A DNA stretch of 61,559 bases from Scleroderma bovista (GCA_037178675.1 JAYMGJ010000502.1:1-61559), one strand, 5' to 3'. Positions 10,312 to 22,603 are shown, counted from the stretch's first letter. Notes: a model not told the origin generated them from the letters alone. Made by a program: numbers and translations.

Positions 10312-11856
10312 GTAGGCTTTCTTTTCGTTTGGGCGACCTGATACGCTCCTTGACCGTTTCGCCCATTCAGTAATAGCTTTTCCTTGTTCTGTGCGATGTG
10401 ACGTAGTGGGTGTATGTACTCACGGAAAATACATAGCGAACTAGTCCTGGATACGCTACTAGCATCTGGAATACAAAACTTGCTTTTCCTATCGAGGTTT
10501 GCGCTCACGCACGGAAGGAATGGTCGAGGTCAGGTGCGTCATAGATAAGTGGATATGAGCCCTGAGGTCATGATGAATCCGTGCCGGGTATCCGCCAAGG
10601 CCTGTGTAGCTGTCGAGCAGTAAAGTTTAGCGTCATACTAATCCCCCATTTCTAACCGACCATACGTTCTGTGCGTGCATGCCTACAGAATGGAAGCAGG
10701 GCGGAGGTGATCGAGTGTTCATTGCAGCGAGGCATTGCAAAGAGTGCCCTGGTCATTATTGGTACGCTGCTGGGTAGTTTGCATGGTCACTGCTCGAGAT
10801 GGTGTCACAGGGCGTGCTTTGGAATCGTGGAGGGAGGTGATGTCCCTGAGGAATGGAGGAGTTGGGTATGTGGCGGAGGAATCATCCCAGACGATGAGCG
10901 AGAGCGCGCAGTCATGGTACAGAGAAAGAGGCTCGGAGCAACGAGGGTGCGCAACACTGGCACCGGCTCTGCGACGGGCATGGCGGGCACCAATGCGGAG
11001 GTTTCGAGCCAAAGGCAAGGGCAAAGAAAAGGCAGAGGGAGGAGAGGAGGGTGCACAGGTAAATGGGGTGAATGGGGTCGAGCAGGATGCGGAGGCTGGG
11101 AAGGCAAGATGGGCACGGTGTGGGTGCTGGCCGAATGCGGTTGTGAGGCTGGTGATATGTCGGGGTGCACGAAGGCGGAAGAAAAAGGGCGAGGTGGCGA
11201 TCGGGAAAGGTAAGCGACAATCGAAGAGTCGACGACTGCGACGGAGGATATCGACGAACCGCCACCTTCTTCAGCGGACGAGTCGGATTCCCATTCTCAC
11301 CTTCACTTTCCCCGCTTCGGGTGCGGGGGCGGACATGGATTCGAATACAGACGAAACGACATTGTCATTCGCAGAGTCTCGCACTGCGCGATCTACACGC
11401 TGACGAAGACATCGTGCTGGGGTGGGAATGAGACGATGGACATGTTACCTGCGTTGATGGAGAGCCAGGGATGTTTAAGTGCGTCTCTCGTGTTAGTCAA
11501 GCAGGTCTGATGGCTCACTGAACGCGTCCCATCGTCCCGATCTCAACCAGTCGTGCTGGTCCAGTTGGCAGGCGACTCGGAGGGAAATGGGCTAGGAAGC
11601 CGATGCTCGGAGAGTGCAGGTGAGGGTGAGGAACAAAGGAGGGAGTCAGTGGGGCGAAGGACACTGGACAGTTGGAATTTGGTCGGGACACTCCACAACC
11701 AGCGCCACCACATGCAATGCGGGTGGGGGACCGGATTCGGACCAGAGCATGGATGCCTCAAGGTGGTGGAGTTAACTGCGGTTCGCTCTCCCTTTGCCCT
11801 CTCGACCTGCTAATTGTAAGACCAAACCATCCTCTCAACGTATAACTTCACCAGCG
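10312..11856. other. unassigned tract between SDR relic and NACHT-WD gene A
   Basis: No protein I recognise. On the minus strand near 10313-10510 there is a small exon-like tail, best seen in block C, ending in GKAITEWAKRVKERIRSSE after a 35-bp GT..AG candidate intron; in A a two-base loss shifts it. On the plus strand about 10670-11220 is an A/G-rich, low-complexity ORF unlikely to be a gene. Between about 11240 and 11430 a plus frame encodes an acidic serine stretch followed by HFPRFGCGGGHGFEYRRNDI and RRVSHCAIYTL; block C lacks part of this. Part of the segment recurs inverted at about 36661-36900. Confidence 0.4.
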
Positions 11857-14800
11857 ATGCCAAAGAAGAACCGCAAGACTGCAGACAGCCAATCCAGCCA
11901 ACGCAGGGTATGCAAATCCCACACCACACGAGGGGGGACCCTGATGTCGTCCCAGCATTCTCCTTACCCGACTCCCTCTGCCTCTGGGGGGCCGAGGGTC
12001 TTGACTAGGTCCCAGCGCAGGCGACAGCAGGAGACTGAGGGACCACCACGCCCTTCCGATTCATTTGTCGCTAACTCTGCCACTTCAGTAGGGCAAGAAG
12101 GGTCATTCGCTGTGTTCCACGAGGTATGATGTTATCTACGCATCCGCGAGCTGGATCTGAAGAGTTTCCATGCGGTGAACCACATCCAGTCCATGGCGAT
12201 TGACCTTGAAGACGCTAGGGCCGTTGTACTTGCTTCCACTAGTCCTGGAGAAACCACAGCGGAAGGACGTGCTGCTGCTACCCACGAGGTCCGTGCACAT
12301 GCAGCCATGTATTTCTGACGCTTATCGATCCCACCAGGTGCCAGGAAATATCCAACCTGTTCCGACAGTACTCGGCCACACACAGGACGCACATATGGAC
12401 CCCATTCCTGGTCCAGTGGAGATTGCTGTTAATGCGCACGGTCTCGTAGACACTGGATATCGCCAAACCCTTAGCACTTTCAGTACAGTCATCAATGGCA
12501 TTATTGGAGTTTGTCATTTCAATGGCAGACGGTCAAGCTTGACTGATAATCTCGCATAGATCCATCCACACGCTCAAATGGCCTTGAGTGCATTGAACAG
12601 GACCTCCAAGGTATGCATTGATCATGCCCGATGTCCTTGATTAATGGGAATCTGGACAGCTGCTGCTGTCCCATGCGAGTATTGACGCATCTCTCAGGGG
12701 GCTCGTCACTACAATCGAACGAACTTACGAGCTCATCCTGGAAAACAGGTCTTCATCGAAGATCAATGCGACGAAAGACGTCCTACTGGATATCGCCCAA
12801 GTCGTACAGGAATGCGCACAGTTCATCACGAAGTACTCGGAAACCAAAACTTTCTGTACGCCACCTATTCCTGTAGCCTTCATGAAACTCATGTTTTTCA
12901 CAGGGTCGTGGCTCGGGAAGAATGTTCCCTCGGAGACAACGACCAAGGTCGTCAACTATACGTGGAAGTTGGAGAAGCTGATGCAAGAGCTTCGAGATCG
13001 ACCTATTCCAGACATCCAATATGGCATCAAACAGATATTCGAGGATCTTAGCTCGAACTGCTTGACCTGTGCGGACGGAGTCGGACTCAACGAGGCAAAG
13101 AAGTGCCTGGATGGCACGAGAATCGAGATCTTGAATGAAATTGTCGATTGGATCAACAACACAGACGCCGCCACACCGCGCATCTTCTGGCTCTACGGAC
13201 AGGCTGGAAAGGGGAAATCAGCCATAGCGCACACAATTGCTCGGCATGCCCAGAATCTTGGCGTGCTTGGATCGTGCTTCTATTTCAGTCGCGTTAGACA
13301 GCACGAACAGCTCCATACGAAGCTCTTCCCCACCATCGCGCGTGACTTGGCTCATCGCGACCTCCGTTTGCGACCGCTTCTGGTTGAGGTGACAACCAGC
13401 AACCATTCATTGAGGGACTCGACAAACATCGCAGCACAGTGGAACAAACTCATTCTCGAACCCCTTTCCCAATTGAAGGGTTCCCTGACTGGAAATGTAG
13501 TGGTGGTGGTCATTGATGCTTTGGATGAGAGTGGTGCGGAGCGCACGAGGACGACTGTACTTGAGGTCCTTGCTACCTACGGCGCGGAACTTCCCACAAA
13601 CATCCGGATTCTCCTGACTTCTCGGCCACTCGTGGACATTGGGGAGGCATTAAACGCCAGTCCGCATATCTATGCCAGGTCACTCGATGTCATTGATACG
13701 GAGTTGACCATGCGCGACATTCATCTCTATGTTTCCACCCGCCTGAAAACTCTTCGTGACACGTTCTCCGACGAAAATTTCGAACACCTCGCTGTGAAAT
13801 CAGGTGGTGTCTTCGAATGGGCACGTCTGGCATGCGACTTCATGTCCCCCCGAATCGGGGTGATCCCGAAGGACCGTTTTCATCAAATCATGTCTCATGC
13901 TCCTGGCGACGGAAGGACTCTTCTCGACGAAATGTATACCACATTTTTGGAGGATCTTTTCAGAGGGTCCGATAACCGCCGGGACTTTCGTTCTGTCATG
14001 CGGCAGATCCTGTGGTTGAAGGAGCCACTCCCTATCAGTGCATTGGACTTTATGCGTGACAGGTTCCCTCAGGAGGATGACCACTATCCTGTAGGGTTCA
14101 TCCTCAACTCCATGGCATCACTGTTTGCTGGTGCCAATGAGCTATCTACTCCTGTCCGCCCCATGCATGCTTCATTCTATGACTTTCTGCTCGATGAGAA
14201 ACGAAGTGGAGAGTTCTTTATTCAGCAGGGTGATGCACATTGTAATCTTGCTGTTGCCTCGCTTTCTGTCATGCAAGCTGGCCTTCATTTCAACATCTGT
14301 AAACTGGAAACGTCATATATCTCCAACTCGGAGGTGGCAGACTTGGAAAAAAGGGTTGAAGAAAACATTCCACCACATCTATTGTATTCATGTCGATTCT
14401 GGGCAACCCACCTCCAAGGTGCAGCATTTGATCCAGACCTGGCACAATTAGTGAGGGGGCTTGTCACTGGAGAACAGATGCTATTTTGGTTGGAGGCTCT
14501 TGGTGTATCAAAGTTGATTAGGGAAGCCTGTGGGGCACTGATCTCTGCTGAGGGATGGTTGCAGGTAAGTTTATTCATGTGTAACATAGGATGTCATCCC
14601 ACTAACATTGAATTAGCACAGAAGAATGGGGTATGAAGAATTGTTGATGTTCATCAAGGATGGGATCAAATTTGTGCAGAACTTTGCTGGGATCATTGAC
14701 AAGAGTACACCTCACCTGTACTTGTCAGCATTGCCATTTTCACCATCAAAGTCAATATTGGCAAGATCTCAGATTGAAAGGTTTGCAGGAATTGCACAAG

Positions 14801-16779
14801 TTGCTGTAGGACAACAGGATGACTGGCCCCAGAATCAACAGATTCTTCAAGGGCATACAGGCTTTGTCTGGTCAGTTGCATTCTCACCAGATGGAAGGTA
14901 CATTGTGGCAGGTTCTTTGGATAAGACAATCCAGCTTTGGGATGCACAGACAGGTGGCCAGGTGGGCAACCCCCTCCAAGGGCACACAGACTCAGTCTAC
15001 TCAGTTGCATTCTCACCAGATGGAAGGCACATTGTGTCAGGTTCAGAGGATGAGACAATCCGACTTTGGGATGCACAGACAGGTGACCAGGTGGGCAACC
15101 CCCTCCAAGGGCACACAGACTCAGTCTACTCAGTTGCATTCTCACCAGATGGAAGGCACATTGTGTCAGGTTCTTTGGATGAGACAATCCGACTTTGGGA
15201 TGCACAGACAGGTGGCCAGGTGGGCAACCCCCTCCAAGGGCACACAGACTCAGTCTACTCAGTTGCATTCTCACCAGATGGAAGGCACATTGTGTCAGGT
15301 TCATGGGATTGTACAATCCGACTTTGGGATGCACAGACAGGTGGCCAGGTGGGCAACCCCCTCCAAGGGCACACCTCCTCAGTCCAGTCAGTTGCATTCT
15401 CACCAGATGGAAGGCACATTGTGTCAGGTTCAAGGGATAACACAATCCGACTTTGGGATGCACAGATAGGTGGCCAGGTGGGCAACCCCCTCCAAGGGCA
15501 CACAGACTCAGTCAGGTCAGTTGCATTCTCACCAGATGGAAGGCACATTGTGTCAGGTTCTTTGGATGAGACAATCCGACTTTGGGATGCACAGACAGGT
15601 GGCCAGGTGGGCAACCCCCTCCAAGGGCACACAGACTCAGTCTACTCAGTTGCATTCTCACCAGATGGAAGGCACATTGTGTCAGGTTCTTTGGATGAGA
15701 CAATCCGACTTTGGGATGCACAGACAGGTGGCCAGGTGGGCAACCCCCTCCAAGGGCACACAGACTCAGTCTACTCAGTTGCATTCTCACCAGATGGAAG
15801 GCACATTGTGTCAGGTTCATGGGATTGTACAATCCGACTTTGGGATGCACAGACAGGTGGCCAGGTGGGCAACCCCCTCCAAGGGCACACCTCCTCAGTC
15901 CAGTCAGTTGCATTCTCACCAGATGGAAGGCACATTGTGTCAGGTTCAAGGGATAACACAATCCGACTTTGGGATGCACAGATAGGTGGCCAGGTGGGCA
16001 ACCCCCTCCAAGGGCACACAGACTCAGTCAGGTCAGTTGCATTCTCACCAGATGGAAGGCACATTGTGTCAGGTTCTTTGGATGAGACAATCCGACTTTG
16101 GGATGCACAGACAGGTGGCCAGGTGGGCAACCCCCTCCAAGGGCACACAGACTCAGTCTACTCAGTTGCATTCTCACCAGATGGAAGGCACATTGTGTCA
16201 GGTTCAGAGGATGAGACAATCCGACTTTGGCATGCACAGACAGGTGGCCAGGTTGGCAACCCCCTCCAAGGGCACACATACTCAGTCTGGTCAGTTGCAT
16301 TCTCACCAGATGGAAGGCACATTGTGTCAGGTTCAGAGGATAAGACAATCCAACTTTGGGATGCACAGACACGTGGCAATGTGGGAAACACCCTTAAAGA
16401 GAAAACCACAAATTCCCTCTCAAGTACACTCTCACCAATCCACTTCTCATCTTCAGCTGCACATGCACTCCATGATGCTCAGAGTCTTTTCATTAACATG
16501 TCCAATGTCAATTGGGACTGCCGAGACCTGATTCATTTGCAGAATGATGGCTGGATTGTGGGTCCCAATGGGAAACAGTTGCTATGGGTGCCTCACTCAT
16601 ACCATAAATTGTTTTTCTATACTCCCTGGACACATCTGGTAATCCCCAGAGGTATTCCTGAGCTTGATTTGAGCAGGATGGCTCATGGCCCTGCTTGGCA
16701 TAGATGTGATGTTCCTGTGACTGGTGTAATGTGCCAGGGACCGGTTGCATGTATTAGGGACCGGTTACATGTCCCATAG
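11857..16779 (+). CDS. NACHT-WD40 NLR-like protein A (NWD/HET-E type)
   Basis: This STAND-type signalling ATPase resembles fungal NLR/heterokaryon-incompatibility proteins. An N-terminal region (QSMAIDLEDARAVV, GGLVTTIERTYEL-like) precedes a NACHT domain with Walker A GQAGKGKS at 13197-13220, Walker B VVVVIDALDES near 13500 and RILLTSRP near 13605. A helical region follows, then an intron at 14565-14616 (GTAAGT..TAG, branch CTAAC) that joins EGWLQ to HRRMGYEELL. Next come twelve 43-residue WD repeats (14851-16375) and a conserved C-terminal extension. NACHT oligomerises on ligand binding and the WD propeller is thought to recognise it. The start at 11857 is the first ATG shared by all three copies. 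The upstream exons contain in-frame stops needing very short introns (see findings), so the secure coding part starts at 12661. The last ~20 codons differ from B and C. Confidence 0.85.
14565..14616 (+). other. intron between NACHT and WD exons (gene A)
   Basis: This 52-bp GTAAGT..ATTAG intron has CTAAC about 10 bases before the acceptor. Only this acceptor keeps the WD exon in frame. The same intron is present in gene C (about 47009-47060) and inverted in gene B (about 31517-31568). Confidence 0.85.
14851..16375 (+). repeat. WD-repeat array of NACHT-WD gene A (12 units of 129 bp)
   Basis: There are twelve units with consensus SVAFSPDGRHIVSGS. They differ mainly just after GHT and just after SGS, the positions on the propeller face. 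Units 3-6 (15109-15624) and 7-10 (15625-16140) are the same 516-bp block twice, with no difference seen by eye. Open frames on the opposite strand across the array are shadows of the repeats. Confidence 0.95.
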
Positions 16780-16879
16780 GCCGGAGGAATGATCCTAAAC
16801 TCACAGACATGCACCATAACTCAAAACAATCACTTAATGGCATCAGATATGTGTTCCAGTGCCCATGACACCAGCACCA
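16780..16879. other. 3' flank of gene A
   Basis: A short transition that already contains GGTACCCTGGCC-like words of the adjoining minisatellite. It has no similarity to the 3' flank shared by genes B and C. Confidence 0.4.
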
Positions 16880-17960
16880 TGGCCTGACCGTACACTATGG
16901 TGATGCCAGTACCCTGGCCAGACTGCACACTATGGTGACTCCAGGCTGGATTGTATATTATTGTGACACTGGTACCCTGGCCAAACCGTAAACTATGACA
17001 CGGGTACCCTGGCCCAACTGTAAACAATGGTGATACCTGCACCCAGGCCAGGTCCTATATGATGATGACACTGGTACCCTTGCTGGACCATACACTATGG
17101 TGACACCCACACCCAGGCCGGATTGTATATTATGGTGACACCGGTACCCTGGCCGGACTGTACACTATGGTGACACCCACACCCAGGCCGGATTGTATAT
17201 TATGGTGACACTGGTACCCTGGCCTGACCATAAACTATGGTGACACCCACACCCAGGCCGGACTGCATATTATTATGACACTGGTACCCTGGCCAGACCA
17301 TACACTATGGTGACACCAGTACCCTGGCTGGACCATACACTATGGTGACACCCACACCCAGGCTAGATTGTATATTATGGTGACACCAGTACCCTGGCCC
17401 AACCGTACACTATGGTGACACCGGTACCCTGGCCCAACCATAAATTATGGTGACACCCACACCCAGGCTGGATTGTATATTATGGTGACACTGGTACCCT
17501 GGCCCAACCATACACTATGGTGACACCCACACCCAGGCCAGATTGTATATTACAGTGACACTGGTACCCTGGCCAGACTGTACACTATGGTGACACCCAC
17601 ACCCAGGCCGGATTGTATATTATGGTGACACCGGTACCCTGGCCTGACCGTACATTATGGTGACACTGGTACCCCGGCCTGACTGTAAACTATGGTGACA
17701 CCTGCACCCAGGCCAGGCCCTATATGATGGTGACACTGGTACCCTGGCCCAACCATAAACTATGGTGACACCTACACCCAGGCTGGACTGTATATTATGG
17801 TTAAACTACACACCCTGGCCGGACCATACACTATGGTGATACCTGCATCCTGGCCCGACCCTATATTATGGTGACAACCCACCCCCAGGCTGGACCATGT
17901 ATTATGGTGACAATTCCACACACAGGCCGGACCATATATCATGGAAACACCCTGTAGTCC
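16880..17960. repeat. minisatellite with ~70-bp unit made of two ~35-bp halves
   Basis: Each half contains TATGGTGACAC. One half continues with a GGTACCCTGGCC core, the other with CCCACACCCAGGCC, and the two mostly alternate. About fifteen diverged units occur. No long ORF exploits the repeat. Confidence 0.85.
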
Positions 17961-18039
17961 AGCCTGACCCCCACTGGCCCATAAGATACAGCCGATTGTC
18001 AACCACCGCTGGCTGTAAAGTATGGTACAATGTAGGTTC

Positions 18040-18560
18040 ATTATGTGCGCATTGGTCCTAGAAAATCTTGATTTTGCAAAAGACCAGACTGGACCACCAA
18101 GGACCAGTCCTTATTGGTCCTCACATGTGGTAGGACCGGTCCAAAACTGATGAAGACTGGTTTATGTGAGTATTTTATGCAAAGATGGCACCCCCTGTTT
18201 TGCGCAAATCATGAGGGTTGCTGTTTTGCGCATTTTTGACATTTAAATAGCAGGATTGTTAACAATATTTTCAATTAACTGTCAAAAAAAAACATAAACA
18301 TGATCAACCCTGTTGAATTCCTAGTATTTGATATGCAAAGATGGCACCTCTGTTTTGCGCATTTTTGACATTTAAAATGGCTGGATTATTCAAAATGTTT
18401 TCATTTAACTGTCAAAATTATTCCACCTCAGATATGCCAAAAAGACCAGTCCTTGATCCCAGCCCAAAATGTCAGGACCAGGACTGTGGACTGGTCCTAA
18501 ATCAGTCCAGTCCAGTCTGGTCCTTGATCTTTCATCAGTCCTAGGACCAGACCTTCAAAC
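18040..18560. repeat. nested direct and inverted repeats of unknown element
   Basis: Two related direct units, 18177-18287 and 18333-18417, both run from ATGCAAAGATGGCACC through TTTTGCGCATTTTTGACATT to TTAACTGTCAAAA. They are flanked by GGTCC-rich stretches that are partly inverted relative to each other (AGACCAGACTGGA near 18083 and TCCAGTCTGGTCC near 18510). It resembles a decayed non-autonomous element with subterminal repeats. No coding capacity was seen. Confidence 0.45.
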
Positions 18561-20470
18561 ACTAGTGTTTGCCTTCCTGCTCACCTTTAGAGCGGTCAGT
18601 CTCCCAGTTTATGTGATAGACAAGTGGTAATAGTATACTACTACAATTACAAACCATCCAAAAAGTACCAACACTCGCAGTAAGAGCCTCCCAGGGTGTC
18701 ATACCAGGAGGAGGAAAATGTGACACAGCACTTCAGAGGCTCCACCCCATCAAATGTGCTTGGTATTGTTGTAAATTAACCAGCACACGTTACTAGGTAC
18801 TTAGGCACATGACTGCATGGCTTACATAAGCCTTCCTAGCATACATACACAGTAGTATTTTCCTATTAGTCCCTCAGTAGCTTGACCATCTACTGAGGTT
18901 TACTACAGGGTTACCAACATCCTCCTACAGCTTCTGTCCTTTAGGTCCACTGCAGCAACCCCCACCACACTTTTTTCAAGAGGTATATGTTGTAGGTACA
19001 TATGGCCCCTTGAAGGGGATGCAATTTAGAAGTGTGTATGTCCAATGTATCAAAAATGCGAAGCCTTTTTGGTTTTTACCCCTAACTATTTTTCCAACCA
19101 TCCAGAGCCTCTGACACATTCATTTGAGGATCCAGTTATGGTCTTATATATTCATATACCATATATGATACTATGTACAGTACATAGAGGCAAGGGATTG
19201 GGCACAGGAAGGCAGAAGAGGCTCACCAGGAGGGTGGGAATATTGCAGGTCAGGTAGTGACCAAATGCAGTCATGTTTTGGGAGGTAGTAGCACTTTTTG
19301 TGATTATGTAATCTTACATGAAGTGGTGAACAATTATTAATAAAAATAAAGAAGCCAAGGAGGCTCGTCTGAGCCTCGGAGGAGGGTCTAGAGTGCTATG
19401 CTGACATGAAGCTGATGAAATGAACAATTTCAAGACTAGCCAAATCATGGCGGCAAATTCTGACATGGTTGTTGCACAGATGGTTGGTCTCTTAGATGGG
19501 TTTCCCACAACATAAAAACCCATCTAAAAGAGCCTTATTGCCACTGAGAATTGGTGCCTAAGGTGTCTGTGTCACCATTGATGCACAATTCTGTAGAGAT
19601 GCTTTGCAGGATGTGTGGATGGCCCAGATGACACATAAGTTCCTGTATCTTAATCTCCACTGCTAATTCTCTCCAGGGAGTTGCATCCCTTTGACTCATG
19701 TTGAGTTGAGCGCTCATGCCATCTTCACCGTCAATGAATAACAATGACATGTCAACACCTCAAACTCAACCACCACCACTGGGATGATGCCGACAACCAC
19801 AATCATCATCAATCATCAACAGCCACTACCTCACCCTCGACCAAGTTGTTGAAGTCACACATGCACCCGGCGTAAACCATTGACAAAGTGCACACAAGAC
19901 TGCAACCCATTTTAGTGTAGACTTAGTAATAGTCCTCTTTAGAGTAGATGTTACATGTCACACATCACATGTCACAGTCATGCATCACACTATTTGTTGT
20001 ATATAAACAGCGGACATCACTTATATAATATAACAGCTCTTAACCAGCTACCGCTACCATCTCAGGTTGTGCACTCCACCCAACAGGTGAGTTGGAGTAG
20101 CAGTTCCTCTATGTATACAGGCATTGCTTCAACACAAGTCTGAACTATCACCCCTACTATCAACTGGTCCAATGACCAGCACACCCAATGGTGGTGACCA
20201 CCACCATTGATGATGATGTGATGATGACTGCCACCACCATTATACCCAATGCACAGGACATCATCAACAGACAATCACTAACAATGACAACAACCAATAT
20301 GACCAGCATCGATCACTGATCAGCAGACCAACCCTCCCCTGGACAGTACTGGACAGTTACCCCAGAGCCCCAGCTACTCCTAGCAAGGTACCCAACTGGC
20401 TAGCACTGTCCAGGACTGTCCCAGACTGTTCCAGTAGTACTATTCACAGTATCTATACTACCTTTACTAC
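18561..20470. other. intergenic, no gene recognised
   Basis: Only short shadow-length ORFs were found. A 12-bp perfect inverted repeat (TTAGATGGGTTT, 19492-19503, with its complement at 19516-19527) forms a small hairpin. From about 19750 the sequence becomes rich in CACCAC and CATCA simple repeats. Confidence 0.5.
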
Positions 20471-20851
20471 CTGTACTTGTGTAACGGTCTAACTTGTTAT
20501 CTTATCTAATCTGCGATTAGATGGCATCTTATCTTATTGTAGCATAGTATCTTATCTAGTGCATCTTATCTGTAGGTCTGTCTAGACTACAGCCTCGTGC
20601 TGTACATGCTGTTGTGTTCACTGCCTCGTACAGCATACAGCCTCATGGATAGCCTCGCACAGGACACGTGTAGTGTAGTATATATACTGCTGCAATCCAG
20701 CACCCAGAGGCTCTCCATTTGAGCTCTCTTTGGGTTTTTGCTCTAAGATGCTTGGTTCCTATTCTCCTCCTCAGAGTCTTGACGTGTGGTAGTTCTTTGG
20801 GTTGTTTGCCCTTAGGGTTGTCTCAACTTGAGGCTTTTGAGCACTTAATTC
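20471..20851 (+). repeat. possible solo LTR
   Basis: A roughly 380-bp stretch begins near TGTAACGGTCTAAC and ends near TTTTGAGCA. It carries several TCTTATCT motifs, a GTATATATAC TATA-like box near 20675 and a downstream T-rich region, a layout reminiscent of fungal LTRs. No clear target duplication is visible and no partner copy is in the window, so this is tentative. Confidence 0.3.
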
Positions 20852-20917
20852 ATTCAAAGTTAATGTTAATCAACTTATATTAATTCAATAAAAAAACTAC
20901 AGAATGAAGACTAAATA

Positions 20918-21980
20918 TTATATTCATTGGGGTGGTGGTGGCCACATCGACGATGCAGGTGGTAGGGTTGTCATCTGGGGCGGTGCTGGTGGTTGCATCA
21001 CCATCGATGCACAATGCAGGTGGTGGGGTTGTCATTGTCATCGGTGCCTAATGATGGTGGCCGTGTCATTGACACTGCTGGTGGGGTCATCGTCATCATT
21101 GCAGGCAGTGGTGGTGACTGCTTTGTTGATGCTGCTGGTGGGATGGTCATTATTGCTGCTGGTGGGGTTGTCATCATCACTGATGGGTCGTTGTTGTCCC
21201 TGGCGGGTGATCATCATTGCTGGTGGTGGCCTCATCATCGTCGCTGGTCGTCATCACTGGTGGTGGTCATGTCATCGATGTTGGTGGTGGTCATGTCGTT
21301 GATGAGGTTGGGGGTGGGGGTGGTCACTGGTGGTGGTGGCTGTTGGGTGGTGGTCGATGCATGGTATGGTGGTGGTAGAAGATGGAGAGGAATAAAGACT
21401 TAGAGAAATTTTTGAAGTGTGTGTATGTGTGTGTGTTTGTGTAGATGATTATATCAGCATATTGAACTACCAATTTCCTAATAGTATTTACAACCTCACT
21501 ACATGCCTTGCCCACAGCCACAATCACCACCACCATGTTGATGCGACCACCATCAGCAACAATGACAATGACAACCCTGCCACTGGCAATGGGCGACAGT
21601 GACAGCGACAGCCACTGACCACCACCACCAGCATCATCAACGCGACCACCACCATCAGCGTCAACAATGACCCCACATGCCGTGGATGACGGCAATAACA
21701 CCAACCACCACCAGTGTCATTGACCAGATGATGACAATGATGGCTACAGTACCAACCACCACCACCACCACAACCTGTGTCAATGATGTGGCCACCACCA
21801 GCATTGTTGTCGTGACCTGATGATGATGACAGCCATGACAGCCACCAGTGACAATGACCAGCAGTGTTGTTGACCACACCAGTGCGCCAATGACCACCAA
21901 TGTGACAGCCCCAGTGATGGCACCCACAAATGCAACAACAATGAGCATGATGATGATGCCACCACTGCTGCCCATGGCAT
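20918..21980. repeat. trinucleotide-rich low-complexity tract with strand switch
   Basis: Up to about 21370 the plus strand is dominated by GGTGGT and GTCATC words. From about 21500 to 21970 it is dominated by CACCAC and GATGAC words, the complement of the first arm, so the two halves could form a large imperfect hairpin. The ORFs here are low-complexity and I do not regard them as genes. Confidence 0.6.
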
Positions 21981-22199
21981 TTATTGATTAGCTTACTTAG
22001 AATTTATGTAGTATGATATGATTTGATCTAATAAAATTTATTTGACTTAAAATTTGGGGTGATTGACTCTAATAGTATAGTATGTACTCTATTGGATTGA
22101 CTGGAGTGTCTGTGATAACTGTGCAACACTGGGCCAGCCTGTTGTTGCTGTGTAAAGCCTGGGACAGACTTGCCGAGCTGGGTGCTTGGCTAAGCAAAA

Positions 22200-22603
22200 A
22201 GGCTAGTTTGCTGATATGATGACAACAACAACAACCACTACCACTACCAATGTAATGATTAGCATGCCCGAGTCCTAGTATACCAATACTGATGATAAGA
22301 ACTACTGCCAACAGATGATGACAACAACCATCAACATGATAACTGCCCACACAAATGACAGCAATGGTCATGGTCATGAGTGCCAAGGTCCGAGGATGGT
22401 AACCACCCATCCTATTACTTAGTTTTGGTAGTACCATACCCATTTGTATACCTTCATGCAGTCTTAATTAGCTGAGAGCTTCTGTGTGCACACTACATTT
22501 CTACAATGTATCACTAAGAGAAGCAGGAAGATCATTACACTGATAAAAGTTCAAACCATAGGTATCATAGGAAGTTGAAGCAACTAATAACTGCCTCAAA
22601 TAC
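22200..22603 (-). repeat. 3' flank of NACHT-WD gene B, shared with gene C
   Basis: This is the inverted counterpart of 49292-49704, the sequence immediately downstream of gene C. It contains the same ACCACTACCAATGTAATGATT-like simple-repeat region. Similarity to the C side stops exactly where the Plavaka-like element begins at 49707. Confidence 0.8.

Larger units (their letters stand above)
6396..16779 (+). repeat. segmental duplication, block A
   Basis: This block is collinear and in the same orientation as about 38976-49290 (block C): permease 3' end, M28 peptidase, SDR, an unassigned tract, then a NACHT-WD gene. The offset stays near 32.4-32.6 kb. Block A begins a few bases to the right of the MITE, so its permease lacks the 5' half. 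Its right end diverges from C in the last codons of the WD gene. Part of the same unit (about 11500-16700) also occurs inverted as block B. Confidence 0.9.

Noticed and set aside
10671..11403. Overlapping G/A-rich plus-strand ORFs upstream of gene A
   Set aside because: Low-complexity composition, disagreement between blocks A and C by indels in every frame, and no recognisable domain.
14851..16375. Regular 129-bp repeats suggesting a CRISPR-like or satellite array
   Set aside because: The repeats are in frame, encode canonical WD blades and continue a NACHT exon; there are no spacers of unrelated sequence.
14693..16409. Long open frames on the minus strand across the WD arrays (also at 47136-48923, and plus-strand ones over gene B)
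   Set aside because: They are periodic shadows of the repeats: the same 43-residue text recurs because the DNA repeats, with no independent coding signal.
19492..19527. 12-bp hairpin as a transcription terminator or small RNA
   Set aside because: It is isolated in gene-poor eukaryotic DNA with no adjoining gene; nothing supports a function.
20904..21403. Gly/Val/Ile-rich ORFs in the trinucleotide tract
   Set aside because: Composition follows directly from GGT/GTC repeats; three frames are open at once, which indicates low complexity rather than a gene.
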